Source: Flavobacterium saliperosum
GTDB taxonomy: Bacteria; Bacteroidota; Bacteroidia; Flavobacteriales; Flavobacteriaceae
DNA: 61,332 nucleotides
Direction: 5' to 3'
Assembly (NCBI RefSeq): GCF_900100625.1
Contig: NZ_FMTY01000009.1
Location: 1 to 61,332 of the forward strand
Shown here: one piece after another, positions 1 through 5,934 of the stretch
How the letters are laid out: each line of letters begins with the position of its first letter
Numbering within the stretch: position 1 is the first letter of the stretch
Translations under genes and position numbers: made by a program
The notes under the pieces: generated by a model
What the model was told of the DNA's origin: nothing
Databases searched by the model: none
Seen by the model: the letters and a program-made list of their open reading frames with translations, nothing else

Positions 1-143
1 TATTAAAAGTGGTTCTTAACGTAATAAAATACGTTGCCTAACGTATTAAAAGTGGTTCTTAACGTAATAAAATACGTTGCCTAACGTATTAAAAGTGGTT
101 CTTAACGTAATAAAATACGTTGTCTAACGTATTAAAAGTGGTT
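1..143. repeat. 43-bp tandem repeat, about 3.3 copies
   Basis: Copies begin at 1, 44 and 87, with a partial copy at 130-143. The copies differ at one base (gcctaacg versus gtctaacg). Each junction carries AACGTATT, and AATACGTT follows about 23 bases later, so every unit can form an 8-bp stem whose ends are AAC and GTT, like the ends of the cassette sites next door. The array probably continues left of the window. No coding frame is evident. The stretch 144-183 is an A-rich linker with no gene. The function is unknown. Confidence 0.9.
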
Positions 144-183
144 ATGATTCTTCAAAACAACAGTACTAAAAAAAAAAAACAGC

Positions 184-323
184 AGCCGCTAACAGGGGTT
201 TCATGAAATTGGGGCTTTAAGGCTAAATTTAAAGGTTATTTCATATATTTGGCTTCCGTGGTTATTCAATGGTTTGGGAACATATAAACCCCAACTTCAT
301 GAAGCCCCGGGACGTTATGTGAG
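184..323 (+). other. attC-like cassette recombination site 1
   Basis: The R''-like box ends with AAC at 191-193. The arm GGGG-TTCATGAA-TTGGGG (195-214) pairs with CCCCAA-TTCATGAA-CCCC (289-308). The site ends GGGACGTT, with GTT at 314-316. The loop of about 75 nt is unpaired. Short asymmetric spacers (one base after AAC against six before GTT) resemble the unpaired central spacer of attC. The partner of its R'' box (a cassette start reading gttagcgg) is not seen in the first 180 bases, so the cassette it closes probably begins outside the window. Confidence 0.75.
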
Positions 324-396
324 ATTTCAAAAAAACTTTGCGTAAAATTGCTTGTGTTACCATTTTTTGGTAACTTGCTTAAAATTTTTAAAAGTC

Positions 397-639
397 ATGG
401 GAAAAAACACATCAATATCATTGGGAAACCATTTTGAAAGTTTTATTGAAAGTAGCATCAATAACGGTAGATTTAACAATGCAAGTGAAGTTGTACGAGC
501 TGGCTTGCGTCTTCTTGAAGATGAAGAAAATAAAATTATTGTTTTAAGAAAAGCTATACAAGAAGGAATTGATAGTGGAATCGCACAAGATTTCGAGCCT
601 AAAAAGTTTTTGGAATCATTAAAGGCAAGAAAAAAATAA
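397..639 (+). CDS. parD: ParD-like antitoxin, ribbon-helix-helix (cassette 1)
   Basis: This 80-residue protein starts MGKNTSISLGNHF and has the ParD layout: a short N-terminal strand, then two helices around GRFNNASEVVRAGLRLLE (about residues 24-41) forming the ribbon-helix-helix DNA-binding fold, and an acidic, Lys-rich C-terminal tail that would wrap the toxin. The family binds its own operator and neutralises ParE. The ATG at 397 is preferred over an upstream GTG-type start at 352, because the family begins just before the first strand. Its stop codon directly abuts the toxin start (TAAATG), so the pair is translationally coupled. Toxin-antitoxin pairs are classic integron cassette cargo, thought to stabilise arrays. 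Confidence 0.88.
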   Translation: MGKNTSISLGNHFESFIESSINNGRFNNASEVVRAGLRLLEDEENKIIVLRKAIQEGIDSGIAQDFEPKKFLESLKARKK

Positions 640-933
640 ATGGGAAAATTTCATTTTACCAATAAAGCTCAAGACGATTTAATTGATATTTGGGATTATA
701 CTATTGAAGAATGGTCTCAAAATCAGGCTGAGAAATATTACAATCTAATAATCGCTTCGTGCATTGACCTGGCAAATAATCCAAAATTTGGAAAATCATA
801 TGAAATCATTTCATTAAATATTCTTGGTTATAAATGTGGTGAACATATTATTTTTTATAGAGAAATTTCAAATAATGAAATTGAGATTATAAGAATTCTA
901 CACGGAATGATGGATTTGAAAAGTAAATTATAG
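640..933 (+). CDS. parE: ParE-family toxin (cassette 1)
   Basis: This 97-residue protein has the RelE/ParE-fold pattern. It opens FHFTNKAQDDLIDIWDYT, then has a helix with WSQNQAEKYYNLI, a strand region around LGYKCGEHIIFYRE and a final IIRILHGMMD, the typical ParE ending. ParE toxins poison DNA gyrase; RelE relatives cleave mRNA on the ribosome. The IWDYT/RILH signature favours the ParE side. The gene starts at the base after the parD stop and ends only 4 bases before the R'' box of the next attC-like site, so the cassette carries almost no spare sequence. It is complete and shows no sign of inactivation. Confidence 0.88.
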   Translation: MGKFHFTNKAQDDLIDIWDYTIEEWSQNQAEKYYNLIIASCIDLANNPKFGKSYEIISLNILGYKCGEHIIFYREISNNEIEIIRILHGMMDLKSKL

Positions 934-937
934 AAAC

Positions 938-1078
938 CTCACATAACAGCGGTTTGGCGCAATTGCTGGTTAAATTTTGTATTTGCAAACTCCAGGAAAA
1001 AACCAACCTTCTCTCGTACTTGGAAACTTTTTGCTAAATTAGCCGCAACTGACGCCAAGCCGCGGGACGTTAGCCGTC
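938..1078 (+). other. attC-like cassette recombination site 2
   Basis: The R'' box ctcacataac (938-947) is the exact reverse complement of the cassette-1 start at 314-323. The arm GCGG..TTGGCGCAATTGC pairs with GCAACTGACGCCAA..CCGC. The site ends GGGACGTT, with GTT at 1069-1071. The stem sequence differs from site 1 but both arms change together. Bases 1079-1193 hold no gene that I can see. Confidence 0.75.
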
Positions 1079-1193
1079 AGTTTAGCCAAACTTGAAGAAT
1101 TCAATAACTTAATGCAAAAAATAATGAAATTTCTTTTTTTACATTATAGAGAATTTATAAATAAAGCGGACATAGGGAAGAAAATTACTAAAA

Positions 1194-1221
1194 AAAAGAG
1201 GAAGTAACTTCCTTCCTCTTT
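1194..1221 (-). terminator. Rho-independent terminator for the cassette-2 genes
   Basis: The stem AAAGAGGAAG / CTTCCTTCCTCTTT has a short loop, and the minus-strand transcript then reads a run of U. It lies 4 bases past the stop of the 59-residue gene. Confidence 0.7.
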
Positions 1222-1224
1222 CAA

Positions 1225-1404
1225 CTAACTATTTTTCGTTTTTTTGTATCTATATAATATGTACAAAAATACAAGACAACCAATTAAATAAGTTATTATT
1301 ACATAAATATTTCCAACTAATTTTTTAGGAAAAATTAGAAAAATTATAAACGTTGCTAGATAAAATAATAGAAAATAGCCTCCAAATTTTTTTTTCTTTT
1401 CCAT
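1225..1404 (-). CDS. Small two-helix membrane protein (cassette 2)
   Basis: This 59-residue ORF starts MEKKKKFGGYFLLFY. The ATG at 1404 is preferred over a longer in-frame extension that would overlap the upstream gene. It has a Lys-rich N-terminus, two predicted membrane helices (about residues 8-27 and 33-52) and a Lys/Arg-rich C-terminus (YRYKKTKNS). I do not recognise a family. It lies 20 bases downstream of the Cys-rich secreted protein on the same strand, so the two are probably co-transcribed. A small helical-hairpin membrane protein after a Cys-rich exported peptide is a layout seen for bacteriocin immunity proteins, but that is inference only. Confidence 0.6.
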   Translation of the reverse strand: MEKKKKFGGYFLLFYLATFIIFLIFPKKLVGNIYVIITYLIGCLVFLYILYRYKKTKNS

Positions 1405-1424
1405 AATATATAAATCGTGCTTTA

Positions 1425-2108
1425 TTAGCAATATGAATCGTAACATTGAACAGCTGCATATACTTGTAAAGTACCACATGCCATAAAACAAGCTGGAATT
1501 CCCAATCCGGCTGTGGTTCCTAATGCTGTGGTATCACATCCTGCATGACATAAAACTGCAGCTGCATATGAAGCTCCCAAATAAACATTATATCTCCATC
1601 CACATGGACCAACCGATCCTACTCCACTATGATCTCTTTTATCCAAAACTTGATTAAATGCCTCTGCTAATGTACTTTCATCTAAATTTTCATATTTAAC
1701 TTTTAAAACTCCCCACTTTTCAGAAAAGCCTTTCATGTTTAATTCAAGTTTATTAGAAACCGATGTAGTAAATATAGCATTTATTTCAGATAGTTGTTCT
1801 TCATAAGTTAGATTTTGATTTTGCAAGTGGTCTAATTGAGTTTGAATAGTAGCAATTGATAATGATTTATCATCAATTGTCTGCTTAATAAATTTACTAA
1901 ACGAATCCATTTCGTCTACCAACTCAATAAAAGTTATATCTTCACTTAATTCTTTAGCAGATACTGTTCTGTTGGTAAAACTTATGGGTGAATTTGTAAA
2001 ATTATTTTGTAAATTATCAACTGTTTCCGCATCTCTTGAACATGCAATAAAAATTGAAGCAGTTAAAATTAAAGCCATTGAACTTATTTTTAATATCGTT
2101 TTATTCAT
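1425..2108 (-). CDS. Exported protein with Cys-rich hydrophobic C-terminus (cassette 2)
   Basis: This 227-residue protein has an N-terminal signal with a lipobox-like end (SIFIAC, Cys23), a charged helical middle (about residues 30-155) and an abrupt change near residue 165 to a Gly/Ala-rich hydrophobic tail with seven cysteines. The tail cysteines lie in CHAGC, CFMAC and CYDSYC spacings. The two-part design (long pro-region plus compact Cys-rich C-terminus) recalls precursor proteins that release a disulfide-rich peptide, such as some bacteriocins, but I do not recognise a family. It is encoded antisense to the other cassettes and followed by a two-helix membrane protein. It must have its own promoter, since cassette-array read-through runs the other way. 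Confidence 0.75.
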   Translation of the reverse strand: MNKTILKISSMALILTASIFIACSRDAETVDNLQNNFTNSPISFTNRTVSAKELSEDITFIELVDEMDSFSKFIKQTIDDKSLSIATIQTQLDHLQNQNLTYEEQLSEINAIFTTSVSNKLELNMKGFSEKWGVLKVKYENLDESTLAEAFNQVLDKRDHSGVGSVGPCGWRYNVYLGASYAAAVLCHAGCDTTALGTTAGLGIPACFMACGTLQVYAAVQCYDSYC

Positions 2109-2293
2109 AATATTTTGTTTGTGAAACTCTGTTTAAAATTATTAAAAGATTTGTAAGGCTAGCTATTCCTAAAGGTTGTAATTACAATTTTTGTGAGCGC
2201 AAATCTAAATGAATCTACTTTTACAAATCAATAACTAAATTTAATGATTTTCATTTCCCTAATTTTAGTGATGTCCAATTCCTATGAAAACCG

Positions 2294-2463
2294 AACGGCT
2301 AACAAGGGTTTTATGCAAGTGGGGTTTTAGGGTTTATCAGCATAGGTCGGTGTTTGCATTTTCTTCTCCGAAACAAGGTTTTTTCTTTCAATCTTTTCGG
2401 TATATTTGTAAACATCAGTAATAAAAGTCCCCACCGGCATAAAGCCCCGGGACGTTAACCGTC
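2294..2463 (+). other. attC-like cassette recombination site 3
   Basis: The R'' box acggctaac (2295-2303) is the exact reverse complement of the cassette-2 start at 1069-1077. The stem TTTATGC..GTGGGG pairs with CCCCAC..GCATAAA..CCC. The site ends GGGACGTT, with GTT at 2454-2456. The loop contains TATATTTG (about 2401-2408), a good match to the Bacteroidetes -7 box. The stretch 2109-2293 holds only the 5' leader of the minus-strand cassette-2 gene. Confidence 0.75.
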
Positions 2464-2485
2464 ATTTTGCAAAACGAAATCTATA

Positions 2486-3061
2486 ATGATAAAACTAAAT
2501 AAAAAGACAAAAGACATATTAATTTTTACAATACTATTTTTGTTTTCATTCCTCTATTTTTTCTTAGCCTACATTGGTTTTAAAAAACAAAATATTAATC
2601 TAAATCAAGTAGACAAAATAACTAGTCAAGTTGAAAACAGAGGTATTGATTATAGACATGGAAGCAAAGGAAGAAAATCAAAGGTGTTCTATATTAAACT
2701 AAAAGATTTAGATGAAAAAGTCGGGGTTTACAGAATGTCGAAAAATTATAATGACTTAATTTCTGCAATAAATATTCAAGATATCTTAACTGTTTACTAT
2801 GAAAAAAATAGTAATGATTCTGAGAATGTAAATATAAATTTGATTCAAATCGAAAGAAATGGAATTGTATTACTTGGTAAAAAAGAGTACGAAAATAAAG
2901 AAAGTGCTTTAATTTATATTGGATTATTTTTTGGGGTTGGCTCTGTAGCTTATTCATTTTACTTCCTTAAAAGAAAGACTAATCTATTAAAGGGAAAAAA
3001 CAAAAAGTCAACAATTAGAAAAACGTCGGTTAACAGTGGTTTCGAGCAATTGGGGCTTTAA
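2486..3061 (+). CDS. Two-helix membrane protein, DUF3592-like (cassette 3)
   Basis: This 191-residue protein has membrane helices at about residues 11-32 and 140-160, enclosing a soluble beta-rich domain with KVFYIKLKDLDEKVGVYR and DILTVYYEKN. This topology and the 'conversion to a surface beta domain then return helix' layout fit DUF3592-type proteins, whose function is unknown. The last 11 or so codons (from 3025) lie inside attC-like site 4, so the C-terminal tail is dictated by the recombination site. A stable core probably ends earlier, around the Lys-rich segment after the second helix. The start at 2486 lies 30 bases after the cassette boundary. Confidence 0.6.
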   Translation: MIKLNKKTKDILIFTILFLFSFLYFFLAYIGFKKQNINLNQVDKITSQVENRGIDYRHGSKGRKSKVFYIKLKDLDEKVGVYRMSKNYNDLISAINIQDILTVYYEKNSNDSENVNINLIQIERNGIVLLGKKEYENKESALIYIGLFFGVGSVAYSFYFLKRKTNLLKGKNKKSTIRKTSVNSGFEQLGL

Positions 3062-3163
3062 GGCTAAAAATAATGTTGGTTTTGTATTTGTAAACCTTAT
3101 CTTAAATTGTTAGTTTTGGGAGAACTAATCCCCAACTGCGCGAAGCCACGGGACGTTGTACAC
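3025..3163 (+). other. attC-like cassette recombination site 4
   Basis: The R'' box cggttaac (3027-3034) is the reverse complement of the cassette-3 start gttaaccg (2454-2461). The stem GTGG..TTCG-GC..TTGGGG pairs with CCCCAA..GC-CGAA..CCAC. The site ends GGGACGTT, with GTT at 3155-3157. The 5' arm overlaps the end of the preceding ORF. Confidence 0.75.
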
Positions 3164-3176
3164 AATTAACCAAACT

Positions 3177-3830
3177 ATGAGAATAAAAACACTTCTTTTA
3201 TATTTCATATTTCTTTGCGCTTTAAATATTAATTCTCAAAGTAAAGTGGATTCAACGCTTCATTTTGCCCAAAAAAAATATTTTAAAAAAGGTGAAAGAG
3301 CTTTAAAAAATTCAAATAAATTAAAAGCTCTGGAAGCTTTTCATGCCGTATGTTATTTAAAAGATCATTCTGTAATTAATGATAAAATTGAACAAAATGC
3401 TCGAAAAAGAATTGACTCTTTACTTCCATTTTTTCAAAAAAAGGAATTAAAAAAATGGCAAGGTAGATGGAAATTAAAACAACTTACTTATTTGCCCTAT
3501 AATTATGAATATATAGAATTTGCAAATGATAAAGTGTTCTTCTATGAAAAAAACTCTACCGAACCTGCAAGAGTTGAAAAAGTAAAATTTGCCCCTTATA
3601 ATGATAGCGAAATGGTTAGTTATTCACAGTTAATCTTTGAAAACACTGAAATTTTGCAATTCACTTTTAAGAGAGAACAAAAAGAAAAACGATTAATAGT
3701 AGAAATGATTAGGGAAGCAAATGGTGATCTTCATTTTTTACTCGATGAAAGAAGCATAATTAAGGATCCAAAAAAAAGAAAAGAAGCTCTCGCAAAGGAA
3801 ATAAGAACTTATTACATTCTTGAAAAATAA
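3177..3830 (+). CDS. Exported protein of unknown function (cassette 4)
   Basis: The ATG at 3177 gives 217 residues with a clear signal peptide (MRIKTLLLYFIFLCALNINSQS). A longer reading from TTG at 3156 would start inside the recombination site and spoil the signal. The first third is helical and Lys-rich (ALKNSNKLKALEAFHAVCYL, TPR-like in feel). The second part, from about WQGRWKLKQLTYLPYNYE, looks like a lipocalin-type beta-barrel segment, as in many small secreted Flavobacterium proteins. No family is assigned. Three bases after the stop begins the R'' box of the last site. Confidence 0.65.
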   Translation: MRIKTLLLYFIFLCALNINSQSKVDSTLHFAQKKYFKKGERALKNSNKLKALEAFHAVCYLKDHSVINDKIEQNARKRIDSLLPFFQKKELKKWQGRWKLKQLTYLPYNYEYIEFANDKVFFYEKNSTEPARVEKVKFAPYNDSEMVSYSQLIFENTEILQFTFKREQKEKRLIVEMIREANGDLHFLLDERSIIKDPKKRKEALAKEIRTYYILEK

Positions 3831-3832
3831 CT

Positions 3833-3995
3833 GTGTACAACAGCGGTTTTATGAAATGGCAGGCTTTGGGATTTTTTGGAAAAGTTTGTGCTCGCACTTC
3901 TTGCATAAAAATTCAGGTTTTCTTTCACTCAATTCGTGTATTTATAAACATCCGTAACAAAATCCCCAACTTCTTAAAGTCGGCCGGTCGAGATT
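3833..3995 (+). other. Degenerate attC-like site 5 at the right end of the array
   Basis: The R'' box gtgtacaac (3833-3841) is the exact reverse complement of the cassette-4 start at 3155-3163, so the left half is intact. The right half begins CCCCAACTTCTTAAAG but continues tcggccggtcgag instead of the usual gccccgggacgtt, so no GTT core is present. A weak pairing partner, cctcgac, occurs at 4082-4088. I read this as the fossil or recombined edge of the array. The remaining bases to 4103 hold no gene. Confidence 0.6.
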
Positions 3996-4103
3996 AAACA
4001 CACCAAAAATTCAGACAATACTTTGCTTGATAGTTCTTAAAATCCCAATTCAATATAAGTCCTTTTGGGTTAACAATTTAGACCTCGACAAGTTTTTAGA
4101 AAC

Positions 4104-4796
4104 TTATACCATTTCATCTCCAGATTGTCCCAAAACCTTAAACAAAAAATCTTCTATAAACTGACTTGTGAATTCTGAATTCTTATTAGAGGAAATATCT
4201 GTAAGCTTGGGAAGGTTAACACTGAAGTATTGTTGATGGTGCGACGTTTCAATCAACGTAGTGCTTAACGATCTCGGATATTTATAATCTGAATTGTACT
4301 CCGAAATGACTTCTGCTATTTTAGCACACAAATCCTTATAAGGCTTAAACACTTCACTCCTATTGATTTCCGCAACATCTTTTACCAAATAAACTTTACT
4401 ACTTTCAGCTATAACGATTTGATTCAAAAATGCCTTATTATAATCGAACTTGCTGGTACTTTCCGCCAATTCGTGTGTAAGCAAATGAACAATAATCTTT
4501 AACCTTTCTTTTTTGTCTGTTACGTTTTCCAATTTGAACGTAACCAAAAATTCCATATAACACCAGTACCAATTCAATATATAAAGCAATAATCGATGTT
4601 TGTTTTCAAAATATCGGTAAATAGTGGTTTCAGTACTGTGAATTTCTATTGCCAGCTTTTTGAAAGTGAATTGTTCAAATCCCAATTCATAAATTAGGTC
4701 AATAGCTTTTTTAACCATCAACTTCCCTACTTCACTGTTCTCAGGATTTCTTAAGTAAATCCTATCATTTATGTCAAATTTAACTTGAAAATCCAT
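4104..4796 (-). CDS. TetR-family transcriptional regulator
   Basis: The 230-residue reading from the ATG at 4796 is preferred; an in-frame ATG at 4871 would add a basic, Thr-rich leader and run into the probable operator. The N-terminal helix-turn-helix is visible as AIDLIYELGFEQFTFKKLAI followed by TETTIYRYFENKHRLL (about residues 32-66), the TetR recognition helix pattern. The rest is an all-helical ligand/dimer domain with little conservation. It is divergent from the small exported or membrane gene, DUF2490 protein and carbonic anhydrase to the right, so it may regulate that cluster; the ligand is unknown. Confidence 0.85.
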   Translation of the reverse strand: MDFQVKFDINDRIYLRNPENSEVGKLMVKKAIDLIYELGFEQFTFKKLAIEIHSTETTIYRYFENKHRLLLYILNWYWCYMEFLVTFKLENVTDKKERLKIIVHLLTHELAESTSKFDYNKAFLNQIVIAESSKVYLVKDVAEINRSEVFKPYKDLCAKIAEVISEYNSDYKYPRSLSTTLIETSHHQQYFSVNLPKLTDISSNKNSEFTSQFIEDFLFKVLGQSGDEMV

Positions 4797-4880
4797 TTTC
4801 ACAATCGTTTTGGTAAAGGTAGTGATTTGCTTCAAAAAAATAGTAGTCATATTCTTTAAAACATTTAACAATCATTTAGT

Positions 4881-4893
4881 ATAGTATTACTAT
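4881..4893. promoter_or_regulatory. Candidate TetR operator (ATAGTA-T-TACTAT)
   Basis: A perfect 6+1+6 palindrome sits in the divergent intergenic region between the TetR gene and the carbonic anhydrase cluster. A TANNTTTG-like box (taccttta, 4913-4920) follows for the rightward genes. Palindromes of this size are usual TetR operators. Confidence 0.5.
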
Positions 4894-4936
4894 CAAGTGT
4901 AATGGTTTTTATTACCTTTATGACTTCCTTAAAAGA

Positions 4937-5224
4937 ATGAACATGCAAATCAATACAAGTGATACCGACAGATACATGTACAACAAGATTACGCTTGATA
5001 AAGTACCGATGTTAATTATTGGATTATTGGTTTTGCATTCATCCGTGATATTCAAAGAAGTTATTCCGGAAATGCATAAAACCGTTCCTGTGTTTATTTG
5101 CGTGGCTATTTCGGATGATCAAACCGGTAAAACAGGAAAACAAAGCAACAAGCCTTTTGCATTACCCCAACAAAACAGTTTTGAAATCAATATTAAACCG
5201 TTGATAGCAAAAAGAGCTGTCTGA
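4937..5224 (+). CDS. Small single-helix membrane protein, unknown
   Basis: This 95-residue ORF begins MNMQINTSDTDRYMYNKIT; a second ATG at 4943 is possible. It has one hydrophobic segment (about residues 23-40, VPMLIIGLLVLHSSVIF) and a polar C-terminal tail. I do not recognise a family. It is the first gene of a rightward cluster with the DUF2490 protein (32-base gap) and carbonic anhydrase, directly after the putative TetR operator. That position supports it as real, although its composition is not strongly diagnostic. Confidence 0.5.
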   Translation: MNMQINTSDTDRYMYNKITLDKVPMLIIGLLVLHSSVIFKEVIPEMHKTVPVFICVAISDDQTGKTGKQSNKPFALPQQNSFEINIKPLIAKRAV

Positions 5225-5256
5225 ATCCTTGAATTATTAAATTTTCATTCAATATC

Positions 5257-5928
5257 ATGAAGTATCTGTTCCTACTACTTTTTATCCCTATACATTCATT
5301 CAGCCAAAAAAACGATGTAGGCAATTGGCTCATGTATTTTGGAAATCAGAAGATAAACGAACGTTTTAACTGGCATAATGAAATCCAGTATCGCAATTAC
5401 AATTTTGTCGACGATTTGCAACAACTTCTTTTGCGAACGGGTGTTGGATATAACCTTACAGAAAACAACAATACTATTTTATTGGGCTATGGTTACATTC
5501 ATTCTCAAAATTATGTGGGAAACACAAGCGATAAAGTGAAAACAAATGAACATCGTGTCTTCCAACAATACATTACCCGTCAAAATTTCGGACGTGTTTT
5601 CATGCAACATCGATACCGTATAGAAGAGCGTTTTTTATCCGACGATTTTCAAATGCGGTTGCGTTATCAATTAGGATTCAACATTCCGATAAATAACAAA
5701 ACCATGGTCGAAAAAACATTCTACGCCTCGGCATATAACGAGATTTTCATTAACACCCAGAATACTTTTTTTGACAGAAACAGGCTTTACGGAGCCTTGG
5801 GTTATGTCATCAATAAGAATCTCAAAGTTGAAGCCGGTTTTATGGCACAAACTCTAGAAAATACTAATCGTAATCAATTTCAAATCGCATTATTTAACAA
5901 TTTGCCATTTAATAATCCTAAAAACTAA
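5257..5928 (+). CDS. DUF2490 outer-membrane barrel-like protein
   Basis: This 223-residue protein has a signal peptide (MKYLFLLLFIPIHSFSQ) followed by the DUF2490 opening DVGNWLMYFGNQKINERFNWHNE. Alternating aromatic/polar strands (QYRNYNF, LLLRTGVGYNL, TILLGYGYIHSQ, FMQHRYRIEERF, MRLRYQLGFNIP, YGALGYVINKNLKVEAGFM) suggest a small outer-membrane beta barrel. The function of the family is unknown. It ends 6 bases before the carbonic anhydrase start, so the two are surely co-transcribed. Confidence 0.85.
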   Translation: MKYLFLLLFIPIHSFSQKNDVGNWLMYFGNQKINERFNWHNEIQYRNYNFVDDLQQLLLRTGVGYNLTENNNTILLGYGYIHSQNYVGNTSDKVKTNEHRVFQQYITRQNFGRVFMQHRYRIEERFLSDDFQMRLRYQLGFNIPINNKTMVEKTFYASAYNEIFINTQNTFFDRNRLYGALGYVINKNLKVEAGFMAQTLENTNRNQFQIALFNNLPFNNPKN

Positions 5929-5934
5929 AAAAAC

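Larger units (their letters stand above)
184..3995 (+). mobile_element. Integron-like gene cassette array without integrase in view
   Basis: Five related sites (184-323, 938-1078, 2294-2463, 3025-3163, 3833-3995) delimit four cassettes starting at the GTT triplets at 314, 1069, 2454 and 3155. What is seen: each cassette's first 8-10 bases are the reverse complement of the R''-like bases in its own closing site (10 of 10, 9 of 9, 8 of 8 and 9 of 9 bases). What is known: integron cassettes show this because the crossover splits the R' box (G/TT). What is inferred: a cluster of attC-like sites lacking an integrase. The core boxes deviate from the classical RYYYAAC/GTTRRRY and only AAC and GTT are invariant, so this is either a divergent integron lineage or an analogous system. 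The cassette genes are visibly more AT-rich than the core genes to the right. Confidence 0.75.

Noticed and set aside
1..143. CRISPR array
   Set aside because: The 43-bp units are contiguous without variable spacers.
184..1078. Terminal inverted repeats of an insertion sequence or MITE
   Set aside because: The palindromes differ in stem sequence, lie between different genes, have no target duplications and show start/end pairing across each gene unit, which fits cassette sites better.
2694..2957. Minus-strand ORF of 87 codons
   Set aside because: Lies antisense within the cassette-3 membrane protein with poor composition.
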